Below are positions 14,586-24,922 of a DNA stretch of 64,000 nucleotides, in pieces. The DNA comes from Pectobacterium colocasium (lineage in GTDB: Bacteria > Pseudomonadota > Gammaproteobacteria > Enterobacterales > Enterobacteriaceae): the NCBI RefSeq assembly GCF_020181655.1, contig NZ_CP084032.1, forward strand, positions 1,984,001-2,048,000, written 5' to 3'. The notes below the pieces were generated by a model. The model was given only the letters and a program-made list of their open reading frames with translations. It ran no database searches and was not told where the DNA came from. Numbering within the stretch: position 1 is the first letter of the stretch; every line of letters starts with the position of its first letter. Position numbers and translations under genes: made by a program.

Positions 14586-15734
14586 TTAGAAATATTTAAG
14601 CCAGCGGATGTCTCGGCGACGGGCTTTTAGGCGGGCAAACGCTTGAACCGGCGAAAATAATACGATCATTAGCAGCAGAGTATACCCCCACAATTGCCAG
14701 ACGGCGGAAAAGCCGAACCACTCTCCCTGATTTTTCCCCCAGACTGCGACGGCGGTTAAATACATGCCTTTTAAAACATACAGATGCAATAGGTAGAAAA
14801 ACATCGGAGCGGCACCGAAGCTTGCCAGCATAATAAGCCAATGTTTCTGCTGCTGACGTTCAAACACTGCAAGCAGGCAAAGCCCGATACCGAGCGTCAG
14901 GCAGAGAAATAGCAACGAGGGTGGATACTTCGTGATGTTGAAATAGCTCATGAGTGTCTGCGTGATGACATCACTCCGCTGCCAGGGTTTTTCACCATAC
15001 AGATTGATACTGCGCAGAACGAAGAACAGCGCCAGCGTGATACCCGACGCGATGAACAAGACTTTCTGACGCTGAAGCGGAAAAATGCCTTTCCGGTATA
15101 GTGCGCCAGTCGCATAACCAAGTGAAATGACACCAATCCAGGGAAGTACCGGATAGGAAGTGCGTATACGGAAAGTTTCGCCAATTTCTATCCAACCGCG
15201 ATCGTGCAAAATCGCCCAGGGAATGGACCAGATGGAGTCTGCGGAAGCGTGCAGAGGATCCAGCAGATTATGTCCGCCCACGATAACGATGCCGAGTATG
15301 AAAACCAAGCTGACAGGTAACCAGATTAGCGCGCTGAGAGCGAGCATGCTCATGCCGATGGCCCAGATGACCTGTAAATAGATAACCTGTGGCGGGAACT
15401 GGAACGTCCACGCGAAGTTGATCAACGTGAGTTCAAGAAGAATAAGAATTAAGCCGCGCTGGAACAGAAAGAGGGCTGTTTGTCGGCGATCTTGTACTTT
15501 CTGATGGTAAAGCGCGGCAGAGAGCCCGGTTAAAAAGACAAACACGGGAGCACACAGATGTGCCAGCGTACGGTTGATGAATAGCATGGGGTCGGTGCTG
15601 GTTACATCAATCGGATCGGTGAGTTGCAGGTGCAGATAAAAGGTTTCCCGCACATGGTCTAGCAGCATAAGCACCATCACCAGACCGCGTAGGGCATCAA
15701 TAGCGATAAGCCGCTGTGGGATATCACGAGACAT
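14586..15734 (-). CDS. DUF1624/HGSNAT-like multi-pass membrane protein
   Basis: The 382-residue protein starts MSRDIPQRLIAIDALRGLVM at the ATG at 15734, which has AAGGA eight bases upstream; a GTG at 15740 is too close to that site. RLIAIDALRGLVMVLMLLDH is the signature of heparan-alpha-glucosaminide N-acetyltransferase-like (DUF1624) membrane acyltransferases. About ten membrane segments follow. Such proteins transfer acyl groups to envelope sugars, but the substrate here is unknown. It is absent from this position in E. coli, between yejK and rplY. Confidence 0.75.
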   Translation of the reverse strand: MSRDIPQRLIAIDALRGLVMVLMLLDHVRETFYLHLQLTDPIDVTSTDPMLFINRTLAHLCAPVFVFLTGLSAALYHQKVQDRRQTALFLFQRGLILILLELTLINFAWTFQFPPQVIYLQVIWAIGMSMLALSALIWLPVSLVFILGIVIVGGHNLLDPLHASADSIWSIPWAILHDRGWIEIGETFRIRTSYPVLPWIGVISLGYATGALYRKGIFPLQRQKVLFIASGITLALFFVLRSINLYGEKPWQRSDVITQTLMSYFNITKYPPSLLFLCLTLGIGLCLLAVFERQQQKHWLIMLASFGAAPMFFYLLHLYVLKGMYLTAVAVWGKNQGEWFGFSAVWQLWGYTLLLMIVLFSPVQAFARLKARRRDIRWLKYF

Positions 15735-15763
15735 GTTCACATTCCTTTGCGAATTAGCTAATT

Positions 15764-15794
15764 TTTATAAAAAAAACGCCGCATAAGCGGCGTT
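15764..15794 (-). terminator. rho-independent terminator of rplY
   Basis: On the minus strand AACGCCGC TTAT GCGGCGTT is followed by a run of eight T. Confidence 0.9.
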
Positions 15795-15833
15795 CTTCTT
15801 TTCCGGCGTCCCGGAAAACAACTTCAGCGCGAA

Positions 15834-16118
15834 CTAAACGCGAACGAAGTCGATGTGAGTCAGTTTTGGCTTGTAAACGTGACGTTGTACAGCCTGAACT
15901 TTAACTTGTACTTCTTTGCCATCGATAGACAGAGTCAGTGCAGTACCGTAGAAGCCTTCTTTCGCTTCCTGGTTTTTCACTGAGTCGTGATCCAGTTCGA
16001 TAGAAACTGGTGCTTCTGAACCACCGTAAACGATGGCTGGGAATTTACCAGCGGAACGCAGGCGGCGGCTCGCACCCTTACCCTGATCCTTACGTACTTC
16101 TGCTTTGATAGTAATCAT
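15834..16118 (-). CDS. rplY: ribosomal protein bL25
   Basis: The 94-residue protein ([20 protein letters not shown]) is the short, single-domain L25 of enterobacteria that binds 5S rRNA. Conserved features include [14 protein letters not shown] and the C-terminal HIDFVRV. It stands as a single transcription unit with its own terminator, upstream of the acyltransferase-like gene. Confidence 0.97.
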   Translation of the reverse strand: MITIKAEVRKDQGKGASRRLRSAGKFPAIVYGGSEAPVSIELDHDSVKNQEAKEGFYGTALTLSIDGKEVQVKVQAVQRHVYKPKLTHIDFVRV

Positions 16119-16253
16119 TTTATTCTCTACTTATATAAAGTAACCCTGCTACAGGCGACCCAGCAGCAGGCGGGGTTATTCAGCTTTTGCGAACAAAAGC
16201 GGGCTGAATTCTAGCGGAATATGGCTCTGCGGGCAAATGAATCTCGGAATTAC

Positions 16254-18032
16254 TTAGCCGCGTAGCTCATTGGCGCGGCGGAAGCGCCCCTGATAGTCAA
16301 AGAGCTTTTCACGGATTTGCCAGAATTTTCCGTGTTTGCGGGCGACGATAAAATCGGGGGGGCGCAATAACGCCTGTTGCGTGATAACGTCGTCGGCATG
16401 CTGCCAGTTAAACGGCGTTCCCGGTGCGCGCTGATGAACGCGCAAAAACTGTTGCAGGAAAACGTGGCGCTGCGCGGTGGAATGCAGGCGAAAACGTTCG
16501 CTCACTTCGGCACCATCCTCATCGTGGTAGATGATTTTCAGCCATTCTCCTTTTGCATCTTGCCCCGGCTCGAAGCTCATGCCGCTACAGCGTAAAACCA
16601 ACGCATCTTTCAGCTTCAGCGCCGCTTTCAGCATATCGTCGGGATCGACCAACACCTCGTTACACTGGTGGCAGCGCCGCGCCGCGATATCGTTTTCTGC
16701 GCCGCAGTGCGGGCAGACTTTAAACCGAAACCGAAAATCACACTGCTGGCGCTGGCCGTTTTCCGCCGTTTCCCAACCCTGACAGCGACGGCCATAGTGT
16801 TCGATGATATCGCCGTCTGGGGTGGTTTTGCCCCAGAACAGGTTAGCAAAGCCGCATTCAGGGCAGAAAACTTGCACTGGCTGGCTACCCGTATGCGGCT
16901 TGCTGTTGCCGACTTCCGGCGTATAGAGATCGTGCGGGTTGCCAGCGTAATCCAGTATCAGGCAGTCCGTTTTTCCTGGATAGAGGCGTAAACCGCGTCC
17001 GACGATTTGCTGATACAGGCTGACGGATTCTGTCGGGCGAAGGATGGCGATAAGGTCAACATGCGGGGCGTCAAAACCGGTTGTCAGCACCGCCACATTG
17101 ACCAGATATTTCAGCGACTGCTGTTTAAAGGCATCAATCAACGCATCGCGTTCGGTTGCTGGCGTATCGGCGCTGACCAATGCCGCCTGGCCAGCCGGCA
17201 ACAAGGCCGTAATTTCTTTGGCATGTTCGACGGTGGAGGCGAAAATCATCGCACCGCGCCGTGTTTGCGCATAATCAATGACCTGGTTGATGATGTGCGG
17301 CGTAATGCGTTGCTGACGTTTGAGTTCAAGATTCAGGTCAGCTTCGCTGAATAGCCCGTTGCTGCGGGCGACGAGCTTGCTGAAATCATATTGCACTACC
17401 GGCATATCCAGCCTGTCAGGCGGCACCAGAAAGCCATGTTTGATCATATAGCGCAGCGGTAGCTCATAGATGCAGTCGCGAAATAAACAGCGCTCGTCGC
17501 CACGTATCATACCGTGATAGTGATATTGGTATATCCAGCCTTTGCCAAGCCGATAAGGCGTGGCGGTTAAGCCGAGTAGCCGCAGCTGTGGATTGGTTTT
17601 TTGCAGATGCTGGATGATTTGTTGATATTGGCTGTTATCGTCATCGCTAATACGGTGACACTCATCAATGATCAACAGAGAGAACGCATTATCGAACTGA
17701 TCGAGATTCCGTGCGACAGACTGTACGCTGCCAAAAACCACTTTCCCCTGACTGTCTCGCTGTTGCAGCCCGGCGGCGAAGATATCCGCATCCAGCCCCC
17801 AGGCGCAGTATTTGGCATGATTTTGCGCGACCAGTTCTTTAACGTGCGCCAGCACCAGAACACGACCGCGAGCAAGTCGCGCCAGTTCGGCGATGACCAG
17901 GCTTTTCCCCGCACCGGTAGGTAAAACGATAACGGCTGGTTGGGTATGGCGGCGAAAATAGTCGAGGGTGGCGGAAACGGCCTCACGCTGGTAAGGCCGT
18001 AGTGTGAACGAGACAGACGGTGTGAACGACAT
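16254..18032 (-). CDS. radD: RadD (YejH) superfamily 2 helicase-like ATPase
   Basis: The 592-residue protein has Walker [10 protein letters not shown] near residue 40, a DECH box in [10 protein letters not shown], helicase motif III-like [10 protein letters not shown] and motif VI-like [12 protein letters not shown]. The C-terminal part holds cysteine-rich zinc-finger segments (CPECG, CQGW, CPHCG, CHQCN). E. coli RadD acts in double-strand break repair and stimulates RecA-mediated strand exchange with SSB. The start is two bases past the stop of the yecH-like gene, so the two are probably one operon, an arrangement different from E. coli. Confidence 0.95.
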   Translation of the reverse strand: MSFTPSVSFTLRPYQREAVSATLDYFRRHTQPAVIVLPTGAGKSLVIAELARLARGRVLVLAHVKELVAQNHAKYCAWGLDADIFAAGLQQRDSQGKVVFGSVQSVARNLDQFDNAFSLLIIDECHRISDDDNSQYQQIIQHLQKTNPQLRLLGLTATPYRLGKGWIYQYHYHGMIRGDERCLFRDCIYELPLRYMIKHGFLVPPDRLDMPVVQYDFSKLVARSNGLFSEADLNLELKRQQRITPHIINQVIDYAQTRRGAMIFASTVEHAKEITALLPAGQAALVSADTPATERDALIDAFKQQSLKYLVNVAVLTTGFDAPHVDLIAILRPTESVSLYQQIVGRGLRLYPGKTDCLILDYAGNPHDLYTPEVGNSKPHTGSQPVQVFCPECGFANLFWGKTTPDGDIIEHYGRRCQGWETAENGQRQQCDFRFRFKVCPHCGAENDIAARRCHQCNEVLVDPDDMLKAALKLKDALVLRCSGMSFEPGQDAKGEWLKIIYHDEDGAEVSERFRLHSTAQRHVFLQQFLRVHQRAPGTPFNWQHADDVITQQALLRPPDFIVARKHGKFWQIREKLFDYQGRFRRANELRG

Positions 18033-18034
18033 AA

Positions 18035-18274
18035 TTAGTGCTGACAGATTTTACTGGCGCTGGTGGTAAAGCCCGCATCGTGCGGAATAAATTTTCCGCG
18101 TTCAGCCAGAAACTGTACCAGCATCGGGGCCGTCATATTCTCGGCGGAGCAGGTATGAAAACGCGCCTCGCTGCCAAAGCGCGCTTCTATCGTGCTAATC
18201 AATTGTTCGGTAGTAAACGACTCACCGGACGCGAGCATCATTTGCAAAACTTCATGACCGTGAATAGATGACAT
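18035..18274 (-). CDS. YecH-like DUF2492 protein
   Basis: The 79-residue protein starts [20 protein letters not shown] and contains [13 protein letters not shown] and the C-terminal [12 protein letters not shown]. These are the hallmarks of the YecH family, in which the His/Cys residues suggest metal binding; function is unknown. In E. coli yecH lies elsewhere; here it directly precedes radD, suggesting co-expression. Confidence 0.85.
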   Translation of the reverse strand: MSSIHGHEVLQMMLASGESFTTEQLISTIEARFGSEARFHTCSAENMTAPMLVQFLAERGKFIPHDAGFTTSASKICQH

Positions 18275-18483
18275 AGCGTTGCCCTTAAAAGAGAGAAATT
18301 GCCCCTATTATGCCTGTTGACAATACACCGTGCGAGAATGTGCAACCCGAAGGTGGGCTAAAAGAGCCACTTATGGGCGGTGAATTGCAGGACGCGCGAA
18401 CAAACCCCCGTTATACTACGATCTCATCATTTGTGGTCTCATGATTTGAGACTGGCAGTATTTGAGACAGGTAGTGAGTTTTA

Positions 18484-19179
18484 ATGCGATTGGACAAATT
18501 TTTATCCCAGCATCTGGGAATCAGCCGTTCGCTGGTGGCGCGTGAACTGCGCGCGCAGCGTGTTACCGTCGATGGCGACGTGGTGAAAAGCGGTGCTTTC
18601 AAACTCTCCCCCGAGCATAACGTTGAATTTGATGGCAATCCGCTAGAGCAGCAGAACGGTCCGCGCTATTTCATGTTAAATAAGCCTCAGGGCTATGTCT
18701 GTTCAACGGACGATCCCGATCACCCGACCATTCTGTATTTTATGGATGTTCCGGTGGCGCACAAACTGCATGCGGCGGGGCGACTGGATATTGATACCAC
18801 GGGGCTGGTGCTGTTAACGGACGATGGACAATGGTCGCATCGTATTACCTCGCCTAAGCATCAGTGTGAAAAAACCTATTTGGTAACGCTGGAGCAGCCG
18901 CTGGCCGAGGATACCGCCGCGCAATTTACCGCCGGCGTACAGTTGCATAACGAGAAGAGCCTCACTAAACCCGCTACGCTTGAGAAAGTGACGGATCATG
19001 TCGTTCGACTGACGATTAGCGAAGGTCGCTATCATCAGGTGAAAAGGATGTTTGCTGCGGTGGGGAACCGGGTCGTGGAATTACATCGCGAACGTATCGG
19101 CGACATCTGGCTGGATAGCGAACTGGAACCGGGGGAATTCCGCGAATTAAGCGATGATGAGATCGCCAGCGTGACATGA
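18484..19179 (+). CDS. rsuA: 16S rRNA pseudouridine(516) synthase
   Basis: The 231-residue protein has an N-terminal S4 RNA-binding domain ([20 protein letters not shown]) and a pseudouridine synthase domain with the catalytic Asp in [17 protein letters not shown]. It converts U516 of 16S rRNA to pseudouridine during 30S assembly. The partner bcr follows 40 bases downstream, the E. coli order. Confidence 0.96.
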   Translation: MRLDKFLSQHLGISRSLVARELRAQRVTVDGDVVKSGAFKLSPEHNVEFDGNPLEQQNGPRYFMLNKPQGYVCSTDDPDHPTILYFMDVPVAHKLHAAGRLDIDTTGLVLLTDDGQWSHRITSPKHQCEKTYLVTLEQPLAEDTAAQFTAGVQLHNEKSLTKPATLEKVTDHVVRLTISEGRYHQVKRMFAAVGNRVVELHRERIGDIWLDSELEPGEFRELSDDEIASVT

Positions 19180-19219
19180 TTTTGCTCAGAACGACCTTCT
19201 TTCTACTCTGGAGTTATTA

Positions 19220-20410
19220 GTGCAATTACGCCGCTCTTCTCATCTTGGGCTGATCTTTATTCTTGGCCTGATTTCGATGCTAATGCCGTTAGCCATCGAT
19301 ATGTATTTGCCTGCATTACCAACCATTGCTAACGAGTTTGGCGTGGGGGACGGGCACGTTCAAATGACGCTCAGTACCTATGTGCTGGGCTTTGCGATTG
19401 GCCAGATGTTCTACGGACCAATGGCGGATAGCCTGGGACGCAAGCCTGTGATCCTCGGGGGGACGCTGGTTTTTGCGTTTGCAGGCGTGGCCTGTGCGTT
19501 AGCGCAAACGGTCGAGCAGCTTATCTACATGCGCTTCCTGCATGGGGTTTCTGCCGCGGCCGCTGCGGTGGTGATTAATGCCCTGATGCGCGATATGTTC
19601 TCGCGGGATGATTTTTCTCGCATGATGTCGTTCGTCGTGCTGGTGATGACGGTCGCACCGCTCATTGCGCCGATTGCTGGTGGCTGGTTGCTGCTGTGGT
19701 TTAGCTGGCATTCCATTTTCTGGACGATCTCTGGCGCAGCGTTTCTGGCAGCCGCGCTAATTTTCTTTTTTATCAAAGAAACGTTACCGCCTGCGAAGCG
19801 GCAAAAATTTCATCTGCGTACCACTATCGGGAATTTTGCCATCCTGTTCCGCCATAAGCGGGTATTCAGCTATATGGTGGCAAGCGGCTTTTCGTTTTGC
19901 GGTATGTTTTCCTTCCTGAGCGCCGGGCCATTTGTGTATATCAACCTGCATGGCGTATCGCCTCAGAATTTCGGCTATTACTTTGCTTTGAACGTCGTCT
20001 TTCTGTTTGTGGTGACGTTGTTTAATAGCCGTAATGTGCGTCGGCTAGGCGCGCTAGCGATGTTCCGTGCGGGGCTGGTGATCCAGTTTGCGATGGGAAT
20101 ATGGTTAGTGATTGTCTGCCTGTTTGATCTCGGGTTCTTACCGCTGGTATTTGGTGTCGCGCTGTTTGTCGGCTGTATTGCCATGGTTGCGTCGAATGCG
20201 ATGGCGGTTATCCTCGATGATTTCCCTCACATGGCAGGGACGGCGTCGTCGCTCGCGGGCACGCTGCGCTTCGGTCTTGGCGCGATGGTAGGCGTTATCC
20301 TATCGCTGGCCTCATTCAACAGCGCCTGGCCGATGGTGCTATCGATGGCCCTCTGTTCGATTGGTGCGTTTCTGCTGTACCTGTACGCAAGCCGCTCGGC
20401 TGCGTCCTGA
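19220..20410 (+). CDS. bcr: Bcr/CflA family drug efflux transporter
   Basis: The 396-residue major facilitator protein has about twelve membrane segments. It starts with a GTG at 19220 behind GGAGTTATTA. The first helix ([20 protein letters not shown]) and the loop motif [11 protein letters not shown] are those of the Bcr/CflA group, proton antiporters for bicyclomycin, sulfonamides and dipeptides. It is probably cotranscribed with rsuA. Confidence 0.93.
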   Translation: MQLRRSSHLGLIFILGLISMLMPLAIDMYLPALPTIANEFGVGDGHVQMTLSTYVLGFAIGQMFYGPMADSLGRKPVILGGTLVFAFAGVACALAQTVEQLIYMRFLHGVSAAAAAVVINALMRDMFSRDDFSRMMSFVVLVMTVAPLIAPIAGGWLLLWFSWHSIFWTISGAAFLAAALIFFFIKETLPPAKRQKFHLRTTIGNFAILFRHKRVFSYMVASGFSFCGMFSFLSAGPFVYINLHGVSPQNFGYYFALNVVFLFVVTLFNSRNVRRLGALAMFRAGLVIQFAMGIWLVIVCLFDLGFLPLVFGVALFVGCIAMVASNAMAVILDDFPHMAGTASSLAGTLRFGLGAMVGVILSLASFNSAWPMVLSMALCSIGAFLLYLYASRSAAS

Positions 20411-20424
20411 TTCTCCCTTCTTAT

Positions 20425-20465
20425 CAGATGCAGGAAAGGTGTTCCTGCATCTGAGTCTGTTTCTT
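20425..20465 (+). terminator. terminator of rsuA-bcr
   Basis: CAGATGCAGGAA pairs perfectly with TTCCTGCATCTG over 12 base pairs, followed by a T-rich tail. The stretch 20466-20791 beyond it is AT-rich and non-coding; it must hold the yejG promoter. Confidence 0.85.
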
Positions 20466-20791
20466 CTTTCCCTGTTTTCTTTCTGACGGCGATACCTTGT
20501 TATGGTTTTTTGTTTTGCGAATGTAAAATATTTGACCCAAAAGTGAACGAGCGGGTTAAAAAGGGTTGAGATATTAAATGGAAAAGGTTACATATAGCCG
20601 GAAAAGAAGAAAGATTCGTGATCAATTTGGCATTAATAATGCTTGCAATCAGGCTTGTTAGCCACTAACACGATATGAAAAAGGTGTGTTTGTTGTTTTT
20701 TTGTTCACGAAAGGTGGCAAGAAATGGTGTGAACACGCTACTATGATAAATATGTTACTATTTTGTGAATTATTACCTGAGGAAAACAGTA

Positions 20792-21136
20792 GTGGACAGT
20801 TTCCAACTTTCGGTAGTTCATCGTTTGCCGCAAAGTTATCGCTGGTTATCGGGTTTTGCAGGTGTCAATGTTGAACCGATTCCGCTGAGCGGCAGAGAAG
20901 AAGAGAATAACCTGATTGGCCTCAAGCTGCTGAGCCATGACGGCGATATTGCATGGAAAATCATGCACCAGTTGCATCAGTCTCTGTCTGAAATTCAGGT
21001 TGAATGCGCCGTTCTGGAATGGGAAGGCGAACCGTGCCTGTTTTTACATCGCAATGATGAAAGTACGGCAATGTGCCGTCTGAAAAACGTCGGTGTCGCT
21101 ATCGCTGAGTCCGTATCGGCACAATATCCCTTTTAA
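20792..21136 (+). CDS. yejG: YejG family protein
   Basis: The 114-residue protein starts with the GTG at 20792, preceded by GAGGAAAA, giving a length equal to E. coli YejG. An ATG frame from 20765 would add nine residues unlike the family. Conserved blocks include [24 protein letters not shown] and [12 protein letters not shown]. No enzymatic function is known. It is convergent with yejF. Confidence 0.9.
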   Translation: MDSFQLSVVHRLPQSYRWLSGFAGVNVEPIPLSGREEENNLIGLKLLSHDGDIAWKIMHQLHQSLSEIQVECAVLEWEGEPCLFLHRNDESTAMCRLKNVGVAIAESVSAQYPF

Positions 21137-21166
21137 ACCGCAGCGTCAGCAGACTGGCGCTGCGGT
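21137..21166. terminator. hairpin between convergent yejG and yejF
   Basis: ACCGCAGCG pairs with CGCTGCGGT, with a partly paired loop, immediately after the yejG stop. On the minus strand it is followed by TTTAAAA. Confidence 0.55.
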
Positions 21167-21175
21167 ATTCCCGCA

Positions 21176-22792
21176 TTATGCCGACGGTGTTTCCGTTGTG
21201 TAGGATGAAAACTGTAGTAATTCCCGTGTGTAATGTTCGGCAGGGTGCGTGAATACCTGTTTACATTCACCTTGCTCAACCACTTCGCCTTGTCGTAGCA
21301 CAATAACCTGATGGCACAGTGAGCGGATAACCTGCAAATCATGGCTGATAAACAGGTAGGCGATTTTGTGCTTTTCCTGTAATGACTTCAGCAACGCCAG
21401 AATTTGCGCCTGAACCGTTCTGTCCAGTGATGATGTCGGTTCATCAAGGATCAGCAGCTCCGGTTGCAGTATCAGGGCGCGAGCGATAGCGATACGCTGA
21501 CGCTGACCGCCAGAAAATTCGGAGGGATAGCGGTAACGGGTCGCAGGATCCAGCCCAACTTCCTGCATCGCCTCAACCACGCGCTGGTCTCGCGCCTCTT
21601 TGCTTAACTTGTGATGGACGGTCAAGCCTTCTGCAATGATTTGCTCCACATTCAGCCGTGGGTTCAGCGCGGAGTTCGGATCCTGAAAGACAACCTGGAT
21701 CCGGCTGCGGAAAGGTAATAGCTGCTTGCGGGTGAGTCCTTGTAAGGGCTGGCCGTCAAACCAGATATCACCACGTGAGTGAATCAGGCGCAGCAGTGCT
21801 AGCCCGGTTGTGCTTTTACCGGAGCCGGATTCTCCCACCAGACCGAGACTTTCGCCGCGTCGCAAGGTGAAGTTGATATTGTTCACTACCTGCTTTTCGT
21901 CAACGGTACGGCGCAACAGGCCGCGTTTGATGGGAAACGAAACCTGTAGTTTTTCCACTCGCAGGAGTGGCTCACCGTCATCCTCGACTGGAAGCGGTTC
22001 GCCTGATGGTTCTGCATCCAGCAATTGGCGTGTGTAAGGGTGTTGCGGTGCGCTGAAAAGCTGCTGACAGCGATTATGCTCCACGGCCTGACCGGCTTTC
22101 ATGACCGATACGCTATCCGCTAACTGACGGACAATATTCAGGTTATGGGTGATGAACAGTAAACTCATCCCCAACTCCTGTTTCAGCTCATTCAGCAATT
22201 TCAATATTTGCGCCTGAACGGTCACGTCCAGTGCCGTTGTGGGCTCATCGGCAATCAACAAATCCGGCTGTGTCAGCAACGCCATCGCAATCATGACGCG
22301 CTGGCGTTCCCCGCCGGAAAGCTGGTGCGGAAAGTCATTCAACCGGCTTTTCGCCTGCCGAATCCCTACGCGATCCAGACAGGTGATGACTTCGCTGCGG
22401 GCTGCCTCGGTACGCATCCCACGGTGGAGCGACAGCACTTCAATCAGCTGTTTCTCAATGCTTTGCAGAGGATTCAGCGACACCATCGGCTCCTGAAAGA
22501 TCATTGCGATCCGGTTGCCGCGTATCTGACGCAGTGTTTTTTCATCAGCATGCAGCAGCGATTGTCCGGCGAAGCGGATATCCCCCTGTGGATAGATGAC
22601 GGGCGGGGAAGGGAGCAAACGCAAAACCGACAGCGCGGTGACGCTCTTACCCGAACCTGATTCACCGACTAGCGCCAGCGTCTCACCCGCGTTCACCGCC
22701 AGCGACAACTGATCGACGACGCGTTGCTCCTGATCGCCTTTGCGGAAGGCAATGCTGAGATTATCTATCTGCAATAAAGGTGAACTGGACAT
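21176..22792 (-). CDS. yejF: YejF, dual ATP-binding subunit of the peptide importer
   Basis: The 538-residue protein has two fused ABC ATPase halves. Each has a Walker A GESGSGKS, and the signatures are LSGGERQR and FSGGQRQR, with Walker B LLIADEP and LLILDEP. It powers YejABEF, which imports oligopeptides, including microcin C. The start is ATG 22792 ([14 protein letters not shown]), one base from the yejE stop; the upstream frame lies in yejE. Last gene of the yejABEF operon. Confidence 0.95.
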   Translation of the reverse strand: MSSSPLLQIDNLSIAFRKGDQEQRVVDQLSLAVNAGETLALVGESGSGKSVTALSVLRLLPSPPVIYPQGDIRFAGQSLLHADEKTLRQIRGNRIAMIFQEPMVSLNPLQSIEKQLIEVLSLHRGMRTEAARSEVITCLDRVGIRQAKSRLNDFPHQLSGGERQRVMIAMALLTQPDLLIADEPTTALDVTVQAQILKLLNELKQELGMSLLFITHNLNIVRQLADSVSVMKAGQAVEHNRCQQLFSAPQHPYTRQLLDAEPSGEPLPVEDDGEPLLRVEKLQVSFPIKRGLLRRTVDEKQVVNNINFTLRRGESLGLVGESGSGKSTTGLALLRLIHSRGDIWFDGQPLQGLTRKQLLPFRSRIQVVFQDPNSALNPRLNVEQIIAEGLTVHHKLSKEARDQRVVEAMQEVGLDPATRYRYPSEFSGGQRQRIAIARALILQPELLILDEPTSSLDRTVQAQILALLKSLQEKHKIAYLFISHDLQVIRSLCHQVIVLRQGEVVEQGECKQVFTHPAEHYTRELLQFSSYTTETPSA

Positions 22793-22793
22793 A

Positions 22794-23819
22794 TTAATGC
22801 GCCTTGCTGGGGTCAAAGGCGTCGCGCACCGCTTCGCCAATAAAAATGAGTAAGGAAAGCACGATGGAAAGCACCATAAACACGGTAATGCCCAGCCACG
22901 GTGCCTGAAGGTTATTTTTTCCTTCCAGCAATAAGGTGCCTAATGACGGCGAGCCCATCGGCAGACCAAAGCCGAGAAAGTCCAGCGATGTCAGCGTGGT
23001 AATTGAGCCGCAGAGAATGAAGGGCAGATAAGTCAGCGTGGCAACCATCGCGTTTGGCAGCATACAGCGGAACATAATGGCGCGATCGCTGACGCCCATC
23101 GCCTGCGCCGCGCGGATATAGTCAAAGTTTCGGGTACGCAAAAACTCTGCTCGCACCACGCCAACCAGGCTCATCCAACCGAAAAGGACGGTAATCGCTA
23201 ATAGCCACCAGAAGTCTGGCTGAATCACGCTGGACAGCAGGATGATGAGAAACAATGTCGGCATACCTGACCAGACTTCGATAAAGCGTTGTCCCCACAG
23301 GTCGAGACGCCCGCCGTAATAGCCCTGTGTCGCCCCGACGGCGATACCAATCACGCTGGACAGGATCGTAAGCGCCAGACCGAACAGCAGTGAGATACGG
23401 AAGCCATATAGCACCTGTGCAACCACGTCTTTCCCCTGGCTGTCTGTGCCCAGCCAGTTCTGCCAGTCTGGCGCAGACGGGAAAGATGCCGTCGTGGCAT
23501 AGTTGATGGTGTCGTAGCTGTAGTGAATTAGCGGCCAGATAGCCCAGCCGTGGCTGCTGATACGCTCGGCGATATAAGGATCGCGGAAGTCAGCGGTGGT
23601 ATCTAACTGTCCGCCGAACGTCCTCTCGCTGTGATCAATGAGAACCGGCGTATAGAACTCACCGTCATATTTCACCAGCAGCGGTTTATCATTGGCAATG
23701 AGTTCGGAAAACAGGCTGACGATAAACAGCACCATGAAAACCCACAGCGACCAGTAACCGCGATGATTACTTTTAAAACGCGCCCAGCGCGCCTGATTAA
23801 TCGGGCTTAAGCGGCTCAT
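22794..23819 (-). CDS. yejE: YejE, permease of the peptide importer
   Basis: The 341-residue inner-membrane protein has about six membrane segments and a large periplasmic insert near residues 60-130. The permease EAA-type loop region ([20 protein letters not shown]) contacts the ATPase. It pairs with YejB as OppC-type subunit. The start overlaps the yejB stop by 4 bases (ATGA). Confidence 0.95.
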   Translation of the reverse strand: MSRLSPINQARWARFKSNHRGYWSLWVFMVLFIVSLFSELIANDKPLLVKYDGEFYTPVLIDHSERTFGGQLDTTADFRDPYIAERISSHGWAIWPLIHYSYDTINYATTASFPSAPDWQNWLGTDSQGKDVVAQVLYGFRISLLFGLALTILSSVIGIAVGATQGYYGGRLDLWGQRFIEVWSGMPTLFLIILLSSVIQPDFWWLLAITVLFGWMSLVGVVRAEFLRTRNFDYIRAAQAMGVSDRAIMFRCMLPNAMVATLTYLPFILCGSITTLTSLDFLGFGLPMGSPSLGTLLLEGKNNLQAPWLGITVFMVLSIVLSLLIFIGEAVRDAFDPSKAH

Positions 23820-24913
23820 TGGCGTCCCTCAAAATCGATACGCGGATCCACCAGCGTATAAGTCATGTCGCTGACGATGTTCAGCAGTAGGCCGATCAGC
23901 GTGAAGATATACAGCGTACCGAACATGACGGGATAGTCACGTTGCAGCGTCGCGTCATAGCCCAACAGACCCAACCCGTTGAGGGAGAACATCACCTCAA
24001 TCAGCAGCGAACCAGTAAAAAACATACTGATAAATGTGGCAGGGAAACCGGCGATCACCAGTAGCATCGCATTACGAAACACATGGCGGTAGAGAATGCT
24101 CTTTTCATCCAGCCCTTTAGCGCGTGCAGTAACCACATACTGCTTGCGAATCTCATCCATAAACGAGTTTTTGGTGAGCATCGTTAAGGTGGCAAAACCG
24201 CCAATCACGGAAGCCAGAACCGGTAACGTGATATGCCACAAATAGTCGGTAATCTTGCTGTACCACGGCAGGGTATCAAAATTGCTGGAAACCAGCCCGC
24301 GCAGTGGGAACCAGTCCAGATAACTGCCCCCCGCGAACAGCACAATCAAAATGATCGCAAATAAAAACGCCGGAATGGCATAACCGATAATGATTAACGT
24401 ACTGCTCCAGGTATCGAACGGCGTGCCGTTCTTTACGGCTTTCTTGATGCCAAGGGGAATGGAAATCAGGTAGACGATCAGCGTACTCCACAGCCCCAGC
24501 GTGATGGAAACCGGCATGCTTTCTTTAATTAATTGCATCACCGAAGAACCGCGAAACAGGCTGTCGCCGAAGTCAAAGCGGACATAATCCCACAGCAATT
24601 TAAAATAGCGCTCATGGATCGGTTTATCGAAGCCATAGCGTTTGGTGATTTCTTCGATCACTTCCGGGTCGAGCCCACGAGCCCCCCGGTAGGCGTTCTC
24701 GATATTGGGTGCGCCGCCGGTGCCAGTACGTGCCATACCGGCATCCATTCCGCTATTGGCGGTAAAACCGCTGCCGTGCCCCATTTCAATGGCTGCGATG
24801 GCCTGATCGACTGGCCCACCGGGGGCAATTTGTACAATAAAGAAGTTAATCGTGATAATCGCCCACAGGGTTGGAATGACCAGCAGGAGGCGGCGTAATA
24901 GATACGTTCCCAT
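23816..24913 (-). CDS. yejB: YejB, permease of the peptide importer
   Basis: The 365-residue OppB-type permease starts [20 protein letters not shown], its first membrane helix. The N-terminal periplasmic loop is long and Gly-rich, as in E. coli YejB. The cytoplasmic loop [16 protein letters not shown] is the ATPase-contact segment. It lies 9 bases after yejA. Confidence 0.95.
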   Translation of the reverse strand: MGTYLLRRLLLVIPTLWAIITINFFIVQIAPGGPVDQAIAAIEMGHGSGFTANSGMDAGMARTGTGGAPNIENAYRGARGLDPEVIEEITKRYGFDKPIHERYFKLLWDYVRFDFGDSLFRGSSVMQLIKESMPVSITLGLWSTLIVYLISIPLGIKKAVKNGTPFDTWSSTLIIIGYAIPAFLFAIILIVLFAGGSYLDWFPLRGLVSSNFDTLPWYSKITDYLWHITLPVLASVIGGFATLTMLTKNSFMDEIRKQYVVTARAKGLDEKSILYRHVFRNAMLLVIAGFPATFISMFFTGSLLIEVMFSLNGLGLLGYDATLQRDYPVMFGTLYIFTLIGLLLNIVSDMTYTLVDPRIDFEGRQ

Positions 24914-24922
24914 TTTGATTCC

